Notes: generated from the sequence alone by a model not told the origin. A DNA stretch of 64,000 nt from Opitutus sp. ER46 (GCF_003054705.1 NZ_QAYX01000023.1:124001-188000), one strand, 5' to 3'. Shown: positions 34,552 through 44,424, counted from the stretch's first letter. Made by a program: numbers and translations.

Positions 34552-37500
34552 GATTGGGGCCGGTCGGGCGGAGTGCGGGGAAGCGTGACGTGGAAGGAGC
34601 TGCCGCGGCCGGTCTCGCTGTCGACGGAGATGGTGCCGCCGAGCAGCTCGGTCATCCGGCGGACGATATTCAAGCCGAGGCCGGTGCCGTTGATGGTGCC
34701 GACGTTGGAGCCGCGTTCGAATGGCTCGAAAATGCGGGCGCGGTCTGCCGGGGGGATGCCGATGCCATGGTCCTGGACCGTAACGGAGACGAGCGTGCCT
34801 CTGAGTTCGAGGCTGACGTGAATCGGAGCCTGGGCCGGAGAGTAGCGGACGGCGTTACTCAGGAGATTGGAAAAGATGTGGTGGAGGAGGTTGGTGTCGC
34901 TGATGAAGTCCTCGGGCGTGCCGTGGGGGCGGAAGTCGATGGGGTGGGCGTCGCGGTCGCCGAGCTTGATCTCGTCGATGACGCTCTGGAGGAAGGCGCG
35001 CAGGTCCACGGGAACGAACCGGACCTGGGTGCGGCCGGCGTCCATGCGGTTCAGCGTGAGCACGTCGTCGAGCATGTCGGTCATGCGGCGGAGCGACTGG
35101 CTGATGCGGCTGAGGAGCTCGGTGCGCTTGGCGGGGGCGAGCCGATCGAGGTGGTTGGCGAGCAGTTCGGCCGAACCCATGGCGGCCGACATCGGCGTGC
35201 GGAATTCGTGGGAGGTGACGGAGATGAACCGCGTCTTCATTTCCGAGACCTGCCGCTCCTTCTCGAGCATGGCGGCGGTCTCCTCCTCAAGGCGGCGACG
35301 GGCGGAGATGTCGCGGACGTACACGACGAAGTTGTCGCTGCCGACCGGCGCGGCGCGGAGTTCGACGAAGCACTCGCCGTCGGGCAGGGGCACGCTGGCC
35401 TCGACGCTGTGGGTGGTGCCCTCGGTGACGGCGCGGCGGCCGATCTCGACGCTGCGGGAGGCGAGGTCGTAGAGCACCCCGGAGCCGCCGCGGGTGAGGT
35501 TCGTGTCGATGGAGGCGAGGCGCTGCGCGCCCTGGGCCCGCTGCACCGTGAGAATGGTGCCGTCGGTGCGCAGACGCAGGACGAGGTCGGGATTCGCCTG
35601 GAGCAAGCCCTGGACTTCGCGGTTGCGGGCATCGAGTTCCGCCGTGCGCTGCCTGACCTGGGCTTCGAGTTCCGAGGTGAAGCGCATGAGGGTCTGACGG
35701 GCGGTCACCTGGGCGGAGATGTCCTGCAGAAGGCAGATATGGCCGAGGGCCTGGCCGTCGGCGTTGCGCTCGATCTTGCTGGAGACGAGGCCCCAGAAAG
35801 GTCGACCCTCGCGCCGCTTGCAGTGCAGTTCGCGTGGCGCGGTCGGCGGGGGAGTGTCGGGGGCGACGTCATCGCCGGCGACAAACTCGGTCCAGTGGCG
35901 ACCGACCCAGGCGGCCGCGGCCTCGCCGAGGAGTTCGGCGAGGAAGGGGTTGGCGCGGGTGATGCGGCCGCCGGGCGTGGTCTCGAACATGCCGACGGCG
36001 GCGTGATCGAAGATGGCGCGGAAGCGCTCCTCGCTGCGGCGCATCTGCTCGTAGGATTCACGTTCGCCGAGGGCCAGGCCGATGGTGCGGGCCACGCTTT
36101 CGACAAACTCGTGTTCCTGGACGGTGCAGGCCTCGGTGGCGGCGTCGGGGCGGTGCATGTAGCCCACGATCACCCGCCCGGCGATCTCGCCGTTCACGGT
36201 GATGGGGGCATAGGCCTCGATGGTGCGGGCGCCCTCGGCGCCCGCCTGGGCCTTGTGCGCGCCCACCGTGATCTCGGCCTGCGCGAGGCGGGGTACGCGC
36301 ATGCCGCTGGGCAGCTGACGCACGATGGTGCTGATCAGGTCCGCGACGCTGAGCTGACGTTGCTCGGTGGTGAGCGTGATCACGTGCACGGCGCGCAGGA
36401 CCTTGACCAGCTCGTGCAGCTCGAACTCGACGAGCTTGCGCTCGGTGACGTCCTGCACGGTGCCCACGGCGTGGGCCAGGCGGCCGTCGGGGCCGGCCAC
36501 GAGCTCCCCGCTGCACTCGACGTACTTGATGCGGCCGTCGGGGAGGAGGAGGCGGTGCCCGAAGTTGTAGCGGCCCTGGTGCTGGACCGCCTCGTTGATG
36601 GCGCGGGTAACCCGGTCGCGGTCTTCCGGATGCACCCGGTCCATGAACCGGTCGAACAAGGCGTCGGCTCCGGCGGCGGGCTCGTACTCAAAGATTCGGT
36701 ACACCTCGTCGGAGAGGAGGCTCTCGCGCCGGGCCGCGTCGTATTCCCAGTTCCCGAGGTGGACGATCTGTTCGGCTTTGGCGAGACGGTCGCGGCTGCG
36801 GCGCAGTTCGTCCGAGGCGCGCTGGCGTTCGGTGATGTCGCGGCTGACGCCGAGGATGCGCGTGGGCTGGCCGTGCTCATCGGTGAGCAGGGTGGCGACG
36901 ATTTCGGTCGGGATGGTGGTGCCGTCGTGGCGCAGTTGCTCGGCGTAGAGGACGCCGATGCGGGCGGCGTCGTCGCCGGCGGTGAAGTCGGCAATGCGCT
37001 GCTGGAACTCCTGGCGCAGGCGCGCGAGCGATTCCGGCGCGAAGAGCGTCTCGAGAGTGAGCTGGTTGAGCTCGTCGGGATCGAGGTCGAGGACGCGGGC
37101 GAGGGACGGGCTTTGGTAGGCGAACCGGTGGGTCGTCAGGTCGTAGAGCCAGATCACGTCTTCGGTGTTCTCGGCGACGAGACGGTACCGCTCCTGGGTT
37201 TCCTGCAGCGCGGCGGCGACGTGAATGCGCTCGGAAATATCAGCGAAGACGGTGAAACCGCGGAACGGCTTGTCCTCGCCGGGCCGGAACTCCGGCACGG
37301 CGTTGATCAGCACCCAGCGCACCTCGGCGCCGGTGGCCGGGACGACACCCACGATCGCGCCGCTCACCGGCTGGCCGGTGTGGAGGGCGGTGGCGATAGG
37401 GTGCTCCTCGCGGGGGAAGTCGGAGCCATCCTCGCGGGTGGTGCGCCAGCCCTCGGGGCGGATTCCCGGATCGACGAGTTGTTCCAGCGTGAGGCCGAGG

Positions 37501-40148
37501 ATGCGAAGGGCGGAGGCATTGGCGGAGGTCGGGCGGCAGGTGGCGTCGTGGTACACGACCCCGAGATCCATGCTTTCGAAAAGGTTGCGGTACTGCAGCT
37601 CGCTCCGGCGCAGCTCCTCCTCGACGGCGAGGCGGGCTGCCTCGCTGTCAAGGACCTCGATGCCGAACGAAATATCGCGGGCGGCCTCCTCGAAGAGCGC
37701 GATCTCGCGCGGGCCAAAGGAGTCGATCCGGGTGTCGTAGATGGCGAGCACGCCCTGGACGGTGCCATGGGGCGCGAGCGGCAGGGCGACGGCCGAGTGG
37801 ATGCCGATCTGGAGCACCTGGTCACGCCAGGGGGCGGTGGAGGGATCGGTGGCCACGTCGTTGCAGACAACGATGCGCGCTTCCCGGAAGGCGGTGCCGC
37901 AGGGGCCGCGGCCCGTGGGGAGGGCGGCGTCGGTGGAGGAGTGGAGGTTGGCGACGAGTTCGCGGGTGCCGCCGGCCACGCACTGGGGCACAATTTCTTC
38001 CAGAGTGGGATCATGCCAGCCGATCCACGCGGCCTTGAATCCGCCTTCCTCGACGAAGGCGCGGCAGACGCGGTCGAAGAGGCTCGCGCGTTCCTGCCGG
38101 TGCACGAGGGCGCTGTTTACCCGGCTCAACACCTGGTAGAGCCGATTGAGCTGCTCGATCTCGCGCTCGTGGTCCCGGCGCTGGGTGATGTCGCGGATGA
38201 TGGCGAGAATCTGGGTGCGGCCCTCGATGCGGACGGGGCGCGCGCTGATCTCGACGGGGAATGTGGTGCCGTCCTTGCGGCGGTGGATGGTGGTGAACAC
38301 CCGACCGGTGTCGGGCAACGTGGCGAGAGATTCGTCCACCGCGCCGGGGGCGTCGGCCACGCGCAGGTCGGCGGCGTGCCGGCCGGCTATCTCCGCCGGG
38401 GGCCAGCCGTAAACGGCGAGGCTGCGTTCGCTCGCCTCAATGATCCGCTGGGATTCGTCGAGGAGGAGGACGACATCGTTGGCGTTGCGCAGGACGAGGC
38501 CGAGCCGTTCGAGGGCGGCGCGGCGGTCGCGTTCCGCAACTTCCTGCCGGGCGCGTTGCCGGCGGAGGAACCGGCTGAGCAGGAGGCCGGCGAGGGCACA
38601 CAAGCCAGTGAGGACAAGGGCGACGCGCCACCCTTCCCTGCGCACCGGGGCGAAGGCCTCGGCCCGATCGATCTTGGCGACGAGGACCCAGGCGGTGCCC
38701 TCCACCGGTCGCGCGACGCCCACGACACTCTGGCCCCGGTAGTCGATGCCGGCGGTGAGCGGAAGCCAGGACGAGAGGAGGGCTTTGACGCCGAGGAGCT
38801 GTCGTTCCGAGACCAGGCGCGAGCTGCGGAGCGCAGAATCGACTTCGAACCGCAGTTCGTTGAGGGCGAGCAACTGGTCGCCGTCGCGGCGGAGGAGCAG
38901 GGATTCGGCGCTGACGTTGGGCAGCGGCCAGGACTTGATCAGCGGGAAGAGGTGGGTGCGGGCGTCGACGCGCAGACGGAGAACCGCCTGGGGTTGGTTG
39001 TTCTCCGGATCGCGGATGGGGGCCCAGAACTCGATCCAGATCCCGCGATTGCGGTCGCGGTACAAATCGCGCACGAGGGCGTCGTTGGCCTGCTGGGTGG
39101 CCCGGGCCCAAGGGGCGGGGTCGCCCTCGAGGGCGGCGGCGGGCGGCGACGAATAGAGCGGGCGACCGGTGACGTCGTACAGCGTGGCCGAGTGGTAGCC
39201 GTAGCTCCGGCGAAACTGTTCAAAGTAGGTCGTCCAGCGCTGCCGGTCGATCTGCGAACCCTGGCCGGAGAGGAGGGCGGGGACTTCATCCGCGAGATAC
39301 GGCGCCTGCATGAGCAGCGCGGCGTCGGCGATGCGCTCGTGGCGCCAGGCGGCGAGCTGGCCGGCCTGCAGGTCCGCGAGGGAGGACAGTGTTGCCTCGA
39401 TGGTGGTGGAGACCTGGCGGTAGTGGAGGCGCAGGTACGCGTAACTGCCGAAGGCCACGCCGCCGCCGGCGAGCAGCGTGGCCCAGAGCAGCCAGGCCTG
39501 TGGGCGCCATTCGGAGCTGCCGGCGTGGGCGGCGGAGTGCGGCAGGCGCTGCATGCCGATGCTGAGAGCGGTCGCGGCACAAAGCGCCATCAGGACGCTG
39601 CCGATCCAGAACGGAATCAGGACTGTGCCGTCCATGGAAAGGAGCGGCAGGCCCGAGGCGCCGGTGAGCGCGATGACGCCCCCGGCGCCGAAGAGCATGA
39701 GGCTGCCGAGAAGGCAAGTGCTGTGCCAGCGGGGCCGCGGCAGCAACCGGCAGGCGAGTTGGAGCAGCGCCACGAGGGCGATGCCGCCGGCGATGCCAGC
39801 GGAGAGGTTGGGAATCCAGCGGGGAGACGAAATCTGCAGGAGGTCAGCCAATGCGAAACCGGCGTTGAGGAGCCCGATGCCCGCGATCACCGCGCTGACG
39901 ACCCGTTGCCAGACGGGAGGGAGGCGCGTCTGCTGCGCGGCGAGCGCCAGGCCGAGCAGGCACAAGGCGGCCGCGGCGCCCTGCTCGCGCGCGGGAATCT
40001 CGTTGAGGCTCGGTACCGGTGCGCCGGTAAAGTGGCGGACGAGATAGAGCCCGGCAGTGACGGCTGCGCCCAAGGCAATGGCGGCGGCACCAAGACGTTC
40101 GTCTCGCGTGGGCCCGGGGTCGTGAACGGCGGGGAAAAGCTCGCTCAT
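34548..40148 (-). CDS. Giant multi-PAS/GAF membrane sensor histidine kinase
   Basis: An 1866-residue kinase. In order: six or so N-terminal membrane helices (about 20-205, MASE-like); another helix (about 215-237); an extracytoplasmic sensor region (about 240-505); a membrane helix (about 508-527); PAS (about 545-655, MEEKEFF-type tail DITQRRDHE); GAF (about 685-830); three PAS/PAC units (about 845-985, 990-1110, 1120-1240); a GAF-like stretch; two more PAS-like units with a coiled coil (about 1370-1590); HisKA with SHEFRTP, His about 1645; and HATPase with NLLSNAVRYS, DHGIGIP and GTGLGLNIVRRM. All catalytic boxes are intact. It overlaps the receiver/kinase gene downstream by four bases. Confidence 0.9.
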   Translation of the reverse strand: MSELFPAVHDPGPTRDERLGAAAIALGAAVTAGLYLVRHFTGAPVPSLNEIPAREQGAAAALCLLGLALAAQQTRLPPVWQRVVSAVIAGIGLLNAGFALADLLQISSPRWIPNLSAGIAGGIALVALLQLACRLLPRPRWHSTCLLGSLMLFGAGGVIALTGASGLPLLSMDGTVLIPFWIGSVLMALCAATALSIGMQRLPHSAAHAGSSEWRPQAWLLWATLLAGGGVAFGSYAYLRLHYRQVSTTIEATLSSLADLQAGQLAAWRHERIADAALLMQAPYLADEVPALLSGQGSQIDRQRWTTYFEQFRRSYGYHSATLYDVTGRPLYSSPPAAALEGDPAPWARATQQANDALVRDLYRDRNRGIWIEFWAPIRDPENNQPQAVLRLRVDARTHLFPLIKSWPLPNVSAESLLLRRDGDQLLALNELRFEVDSALRSSRLVSERQLLGVKALLSSWLPLTAGIDYRGQSVVGVARPVEGTAWVLVAKIDRAEAFAPVRREGWRVALVLTGLCALAGLLLSRFLRRQRARQEVAERDRRAALERLGLVLRNANDVVLLLDESQRIIEASERSLAVYGWPPAEIAGRHAADLRVADAPGAVDESLATLPDTGRVFTTIHRRKDGTTFPVEISARPVRIEGRTQILAIIRDITQRRDHEREIEQLNRLYQVLSRVNSALVHRQERASLFDRVCRAFVEEGGFKAAWIGWHDPTLEEIVPQCVAGGTRELVANLHSSTDAALPTGRGPCGTAFREARIVVCNDVATDPSTAPWRDQVLQIGIHSAVALPLAPHGTVQGVLAIYDTRIDSFGPREIALFEEAARDISFGIEVLDSEAARLAVEEELRRSELQYRNLFESMDLGVVYHDATCRPTSANASALRILGLTLEQLVDPGIRPEGWRTTREDGSDFPREEHPIATALHTGQPVSGAIVGVVPATGAEVRWVLINAVPEFRPGEDKPFRGFTVFADISERIHVAAALQETQERYRLVAENTEDVIWLYDLTTHRFAYQSPSLARVLDLDPDELNQLTLETLFAPESLARLRQEFQQRIADFTAGDDAARIGVLYAEQLRHDGTTIPTEIVATLLTDEHGQPTRILGVSRDITERQRASDELRRSRDRLAKAEQIVHLGNWEYDAARRESLLSDEVYRIFEYEPAAGADALFDRFMDRVHPEDRDRVTRAINEAVQHQGRYNFGHRLLLPDGRIKYVECSGELVAGPDGRLAHAVGTVQDVTERKLVEFELHELVKVLRAVHVITLTTEQRQLSVADLISTIVRQLPSGMRVPRLAQAEITVGAHKAQAGAEGARTIEAYAPITVNGEIAGRVIVGYMHRPDAATEACTVQEHEFVESVARTIGLALGERESYEQMRRSEERFRAIFDHAAVGMFETTPGGRITRANPFLAELLGEAAAAWVGRHWTEFVAGDDVAPDTPPPTAPRELHCKRREGRPFWGLVSSKIERNADGQALGHICLLQDISAQVTARQTLMRFTSELEAQVRQRTAELDARNREVQGLLQANPDLVLRLRTDGTILTVQRAQGAQRLASIDTNLTRGGSGVLYDLASRSVEIGRRAVTEGTTHSVEASVPLPDGECFVELRAAPVGSDNFVVYVRDISARRRLEEETAAMLEKERQVSEMKTRFISVTSHEFRTPMSAAMGSAELLANHLDRLAPAKRTELLSRISQSLRRMTDMLDDVLTLNRMDAGRTQVRFVPVDLRAFLQSVIDEIKLGDRDAHPIDFRPHGTPEDFISDTNLLHHIFSNLLSNAVRYSPAQAPIHVSLELRGTLVSVTVQDHGIGIPPADRARIFEPFERGSNVGTINGTGLGLNIVRRMTELLGGTISVDSETGRGSSFHVTLPRTPPDRPQS

Positions 40149-40341
40149 CAGGCGCGGTTTAGGAGAGCGACCATACCGGGGCGCTCGGCCGATACAGCAT
40201 CAATCTCCAACCAAATCATGGGAGAGGAGCGGTTGGGGGCGAGGTTGGCCTGTTTCAGGCTGCCAGACGGATCGACTCCGTATCGCGGAGAGAACTGCGC
40301 GGGTGGCGGCGCAAAGGACGCCGGGCGTGGTCCATGCGGGC

Positions 40342-41103
40342 ATGGCACAAACGGAGTCAGGTTCGGCGGCGGGCGCGGGTGATTCGCAAGCCGGGCAGCC
40401 GGCGCGACCTGCGCATCACGCGCTGCTTTTCGCGACCCGGCGCGTGCGGCCGCGGACGTGGTGGTTGGCGGCGGGCGTGGGGGCGGTGCTGGTGAGTGCG
40501 ATCGTGGCGACGCTGGTGTTTTCGGGATTTGAGTGGAGCCGCGTGATTCGCGCGGTGGAGGCGCTGCGGCCGGGGCCGCTGCTCGTGGCCATGATGGTGC
40601 TGCCGCTGGTCGGCTTTCCGATCGTGCCGGTGTACCTGGTGGCGGGCGCGCGTTTTGGCGCCTGGGGCGGAGGTCTGGTGGTCGCGCTCGTGACCGCCGC
40701 GCATCTGCTGGGAAGTTTCGTCATCGCCCGGACGGTACTGCGGGGTCCGCTCGAGCGGCGGCTGGTCCGGTGGCAGGCCCATCTGCCGCAGATCCCGCGC
40801 GATGAGGAAGCGGCGGTGGCGGTGATCGCCGTGCTGGTGCCCGGGCTCCCGTATGTGGTCCGCAACTACCTGCTGGCGATGGCGGGGATCCGGTTCGCGG
40901 TTTTCTTCTGGGTCTGCCTCCCCATCCATGTGATCCGTTCCTATGTCTCAATCCTGGTCGGCGACATGGGGGCTGACCCCGATGGGCGGCGCCTGGTCAT
41001 GCTCGTCGCGATCGAGGGGCTGCAGATCGTGATCTGCGGCGTGGTCCTGTGGTGGCTCCGCGGGCATCACCGCCGCGTGCACCCCGCGGGCGCCGGCGGC
41101 TGA
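40342..41103 (+). CDS. TVP38/TMEM64 (VTT domain) membrane protein
   Basis: A 253-residue inner-membrane protein of the DedA/VTT superfamily. Helices include WWLAAGVGAVLVSAIVATLVF and LLVAMMVLPLVGFPIVPVYLVAGARFG, the latter holding the family's re-entrant, Gly/Pro-rich segment. GLPYVVRNYLLAMAGIRF is the second conserved segment (usual PFxxxNxxAGxxxV pattern). Members are thought to be lipid scramblases or transporters. ATG 40342 is preferred over GTG 40303. Its 3' end overlaps the convergent topoisomerase gene by 107 bases. Confidence 0.85.
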   Translation: MAQTESGSAAGAGDSQAGQPARPAHHALLFATRRVRPRTWWLAAGVGAVLVSAIVATLVFSGFEWSRVIRAVEALRPGPLLVAMMVLPLVGFPIVPVYLVAGARFGAWGGGLVVALVTAAHLLGSFVIARTVLRGPLERRLVRWQAHLPQIPRDEEAAVAVIAVLVPGLPYVVRNYLLAMAGIRFAVFFWVCLPIHVIRSYVSILVGDMGADPDGRRLVMLVAIEGLQIVICGVVLWWLRGHHRRVHPAGAGG

Positions 41104-42253
41104 CGATGGCGGGGCGGGGTGAACGCGCGGCCGCGCTGAGGGAGGCGCGCAGCGCCTGGCCGAGCGAAGGCGCGGGCGGCTGGCGCAACCGGTGGCGGAG
41201 AAAGCGGAGGACGGTGCGTTCTTCCGGACTCAGGCGGGGGCCCTGCTCCTGGAGCAGGGCGTCGGCGCCGGCGCGGAGCTGGCCGACGGTTTCTCCCGCG
41301 AGATAGCTGCTGAGGATGACGGGATGAATGTAGCACTTGCGGCAGACGGTGGGGGTGTTGCCGAGCCGCTGGGCGACGCGAGTGATCGCCTGGGTGACGT
41401 TGCGCTTCGCTTCCCTTTTGGTGGCGGACGGCGCGAGCCCCGCGAGCGCGACGGCGGCGAGTACGGTCCCGGCCCAGGTGCGAAAATCCTTCGCCGAAAA
41501 CTCCGCGCCGGCGATCTCCCGCAGGTAGCCATTCACGTCCTCCGAGTGGATTGTCTGCTGCTGCCCGTTTGCGTCGACGTATTGAAACAGCTCCTGTCCC
41601 GGCAGGTCCTGGGCGCGGCGGACGATGCGGGCGAGGTGCGGGTCGCGCAGCTCGATGTCGTGATGCTGGCCGCTCTTGCCCTTGAAGGCGAAGCGCAGCG
41701 TGCCACGACGGACGCGAACGTGCCGGTCGCGCATCGTGGTGAGGCCGACGGAGCCGTTGGTCCGCGCGTACTCCTCATTGCCTACGCGCACGAGGGTCGT
41801 CTCGAGGAGGCGGACGATGGTCGCGAGAATCTTGTCCCGGCCGAGGCCCGGACGGCGGAGGTCGCGGGCGACCCGCTGGCGGATGCGGGGCAGCGCCTGG
41901 CCGAAGGTGAGCGTACGCTCGTACTTGTTCTCGTCGCGTACCGCGCGCCAGTCGGGGTGGTAGCGGTACTGCTTGCGGCCACGCGCGTCGCGGCCCGTGG
42001 CCTGCAGGTGCCCGTCGGGGCGCGGGCAGATCCACACCTCCTGCCACGCCGGGGGAATGGCGAGCCGGCGGATGCGGTTGAGTGTCTCCGGATCCTGGAT
42101 GCGCCGGCCCTCATCGTGCCGGAACTGGAAGCGCCCGGGCGCGCCGACGCGGCGGATCCCCGGCGCCGCGTCGGAGACATAGCGGAGCCCCGCGGCGCGA
42201 GCGTCCTGGAGGGCGTCGGGAGGCGGGGAGGCGCGGAGGGAGGCGGGGCGCAT
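40997..42253 (-). CDS. DNA topoisomerase IB (poxvirus/bacterial type)
   Basis: A 418-residue type IB topoisomerase that nicks, relaxes and reseals DNA without ATP. The catalytic core has HPDWRAVRDENKYERTLTFG (about 99-118), RVGNEEYARTNGSVGLTTMRDRHV (first catalytic Arg region), FKGKSGQHHDIEL (catalytic Lys), KDFRTWAGT (second Arg region) and the nucleophile Tyr308 in CRKCYIHPVIL. The C-terminus adds a basic, Arg/Ala-rich tail of about 60 residues that overlaps the TVP38 gene on the other strand. ATG at 42253. It lies 61 bases downstream of the dehydrogenase gene. Confidence 0.92.
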   Translation of the reverse strand: MRPASLRASPPPDALQDARAAGLRYVSDAAPGIRRVGAPGRFQFRHDEGRRIQDPETLNRIRRLAIPPAWQEVWICPRPDGHLQATGRDARGRKQYRYHPDWRAVRDENKYERTLTFGQALPRIRQRVARDLRRPGLGRDKILATIVRLLETTLVRVGNEEYARTNGSVGLTTMRDRHVRVRRGTLRFAFKGKSGQHHDIELRDPHLARIVRRAQDLPGQELFQYVDANGQQQTIHSEDVNGYLREIAGAEFSAKDFRTWAGTVLAAVALAGLAPSATKREAKRNVTQAITRVAQRLGNTPTVCRKCYIHPVILSSYLAGETVGQLRAGADALLQEQGPRLSPEERTVLRFLRHRLRQPPAPSLGQALRASLSAAARSPRPAIVSRRRPRGARGGDARGATTGPRRRSRSAAPRSRRA

Positions 42254-42314
42254 GCAGCGGGAGGGCGCGGCGGCGCGCGCGCGTGGGCCGGCGCCGGAGC
42301 GGCGGTCGCGGGCC

Positions 42315-43271
42315 TCAGCCGCCGGTGGTCTCACCGCCCATCACCTGGAGTACGATGCCGGTGATGTACGATGAGTCGGCGTCGGAGGCCAGGAAGACGT
42401 AGGCGGGGGCGAGCTCCTCGGGCTGGGCGGGCCGGCCCAGGGGAGATTGCGAGCCGAACTTGGAGACCTTCTGCGGCGAAGCGCCGGGATCGGAAGGATT
42501 GAGCGGCGTCCACACCGGACCGGGGGCGATGGCGTTCACCCGGATCCCGCGCGGGATGAGATCGAGCGCGAGCGTCTTGGTGAAGGCGTTGATGGCGCCC
42601 TTGGTCGAAGAGTAGTCCGGCAGCTTGTTCGAGCCCATGATTCCGGTTTCGGAGCTGGTCGCGATGATCGACGCCCCGGGCTTCAGGTGGGGCAGGGCGG
42701 CCTTGGTGAGGCGGAAGTAGGCGTAGATGTTGGTCTTGAAGGTGCGGTCAAACTCCTCGTCGGTGACGTCCTCCAGTCGCTCCTTGCGCGACTGGTGGGC
42801 GGCGTTGGACACGAGGAGGTCGAGGCGGCCGAATTCCTTCACGGTCCGTGCGACGATCTGGGTGCAGACCGCGCCGCGGGTGAGGTCGCCGGGGAGGAGC
42901 AGACAGCGGCGTCCGAGAGCCTCGATGGCACGCTGCACCTCCTGGGCGTCGGACTGTTCTTCCGGCAGGTAGTTGATGGCGACATCGGCGCCCTCGCGGG
43001 CGTAGAGGAAGGCGACGGCGCGGCCGATGCCGGAGTCGCCGCTGGTGATGAGGGCGACGCGGCCCTCGAGTTTGCCCGCGGCGCGATAGCGGGTCGCTTC
43101 CCAGCGGGGGCGCGGCTTGAGCTCGGACTCCAGGCCGGGCTGGGGCTGATGCTGCTCCGGAAACGGACCCTTGGGTTCGTCCTGCATGAGCGGCTTGCGG
43201 CGGGAAACGGGGGCAGACCGGTTGGGTTTGCTGCGGCGGCGCGGAGGCGCGGAAGGAGTGCGGGTGCTCAT
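42315..43271 (-). CDS. Classical SDR oxidoreductase, YghA/Gsp39-like
   Basis: A 318-residue short-chain dehydrogenase with a long N-terminal arm (Pro/Lys-rich, then ELKPRPRWEATRYRAAGKLEGRVALITSGDSGIGRA). The cofactor motif appears as TSGDSGIG, the NAG motif as SNAAH, the catalytic Ser in ATSSETG and YSSTKGA carries Tyr/Lys. Members of this extended-arm group are commonly induced by stress or in spores. C-terminal ITGIVLQVMGGETTGG matches the family end. ATG at 43271. The next genes, TopoIB and DUF892, are of similar stress type. Confidence 0.9.
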   Translation of the reverse strand: MSTRTPSAPPRRRSKPNRSAPVSRRKPLMQDEPKGPFPEQHQPQPGLESELKPRPRWEATRYRAAGKLEGRVALITSGDSGIGRAVAFLYAREGADVAINYLPEEQSDAQEVQRAIEALGRRCLLLPGDLTRGAVCTQIVARTVKEFGRLDLLVSNAAHQSRKERLEDVTDEEFDRTFKTNIYAYFRLTKAALPHLKPGASIIATSSETGIMGSNKLPDYSSTKGAINAFTKTLALDLIPRGIRVNAIAPGPVWTPLNPSDPGASPQKVSKFGSQSPLGRPAQPEELAPAYVFLASDADSSYITGIVLQVMGGETTGG

Positions 43272-43396
43272 GGGCGGGGGAGATGGTTGAGCGGGGCGGA
43301 CGGAAGCGGGACCACGGAGCGAAGGACGCGCGAACCTCACTCCGGGCGGGAGTGAGGTCGCGGAGTGTTGCGCCGGATGCGGCGCCAACGAGGCAC

Positions 43397-43912
43397 TCAG
43401 TCCTCTTCCGCTTCGTCGTCGGACGAGGACGCTTCCTCGTTGATCTGCGAGGCGAGGGCGGTGAGCCGCTTGTCGGTCTCGCCCTCCTCATCGAGGGTTT
43501 CCTGGAGCAGATTGGCGACCTTGGTCTCGCCGAGCGTTTCCGCGAAGGAGCGGGCCGTGCCGTAGGCGGCGATCTCGTAGTGCTCCACGCGCTGCGCGGC
43601 GCCGATGAGGTTGGCGTCGCGGATGGCGTCGGGCGCCTCGGTCTCGATCGCCTCGGAGCCCTCTTCGACCAGGCCCTTCATCGCGTGGCAGGTTTTGCCC
43701 TTGGCCTTTTCGCCGAGAATCTTGAAGCAGCGGTCGAGGCGGTCGACGTGGCCGCGGGTCTCCTCGAGGTGTTGTTCGAAGCCCTCGCGGAGCTCTTCGT
43801 TGGAGGCCGCCTTGGCGAGTTTGGGCAGCGCTTTGACCAGTTGGGACTCGGCGTTGTGGAGATCACGGAGTTCGTCGACGAGGAGGTCGCGGAGATTTTT
43901 CAGTGCAGGCAT
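43397..43912 (-). CDS. DUF892 ferritin-like protein (YciE/YciF-like)
   Basis: A 171-residue all-helical protein with LRDLLVDELRDLHNAESQLVKALPKLAKAA, the ferritin-like diiron E..H pattern, and later HLEETRGHVDRLDRCF and RVEHYEIAAYGTARSFAETLG. Family members (YciF) are stress-induced in enteric bacteria; a metal-binding role is suggested. The C-terminus is acidic (SSDDEAEED). ATG at 43912. Transcribed away from the DUF1328 gene across a 279-base gap that holds no further gene. Confidence 0.9.
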   Translation of the reverse strand: MPALKNLRDLLVDELRDLHNAESQLVKALPKLAKAASNEELREGFEQHLEETRGHVDRLDRCFKILGEKAKGKTCHAMKGLVEEGSEAIETEAPDAIRDANLIGAAQRVEHYEIAAYGTARSFAETLGETKVANLLQETLDEEGETDKRLTALASQINEEASSSDDEAEED

Positions 43913-44191
43913 GTTCGTGGAATTAGAGGTTGAGGATTGCGTGCCGGCGGCGCCCAGCGCGGCGTCGGCTGGTGCACGGTACCGCGAGGCTGCGGATGGT
44001 TCCCGCGGCGCGCGGGCCGGCGGCGCGGAGGACGCGTGCGGTTGCCAGGAGATGGAGTGGGCAACTCCCCGCCCGGCGTGGAGAATCTCCGGCGCGCGAT
44101 GCGGGCCACGGCCTGACGAACGCGGGCGTTGCAGGGCGGGTCCGTGTGCGCGGGCCCAGTGCCCGCAACCAACCCTCAACCCACTCGAATC

Positions 44192-44365
44192 ATGCTTAGA
44201 TGGAGTCTCCTGTTCCTGATCGTAGCCGTGATCGCCGGCGTGTTCGGCTTCGGCGGTGTCGCCGGCACCGCGGCGGATATCGCCCGCATCCTGTTCTTCG
44301 TGTTTCTCGTGCTGCTCGTGATCTCGGCGATCGTGGGCGCATTTCGCGGCCGCCCGCCGGTCTGA
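44192..44365 (+). CDS. DUF1328 small membrane protein
   Basis: A 57-residue protein that is nearly all membrane: [20 protein letters not shown] and [20 protein letters not shown], two helices with the family's GxxxFGFGG loop (YtjA-like). Commonly found next to stress genes; function unknown. The start ATG at 44192 is fixed by the family's MLRW opening. Its transcript ends at the terminator at 44387. Confidence 0.85.
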   Translation: MLRWSLLFLIVAVIAGVFGFGGVAGTAADIARILFFVFLVLLVISAIVGAFRGRPPV

Positions 44366-44386
44366 GTGCCGCGGTCTGGCTAAAAC

Positions 44387-44424
44387 AAAAGTGTCACGCC
44401 GTCTTAGGCGTGACACTTTTTTGC
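44387..44424. terminator. Bidirectional intrinsic terminator
   Basis: Perfect 14-bp stem AAAAGTGTCACGCC / GGCGTGACACTTTT with the loop GTCTTA, then further T residues; A-rich on the left, T-rich on the right, so it can serve both the DUF1328 gene (plus) and the lipoprotein gene (minus), which converge here. Confidence 0.9.

Noticed and set aside
34554-40382. A very long plus-strand open frame (1942 codons) opposite the giant kinase
   Set aside because: The minus-strand kinase has unmistakable PAS, HisKA and HATPase motifs; the plus-strand translation is Gly/Ala/Glu-rich and low-complexity, as expected for the antisense of a GC-rich gene.
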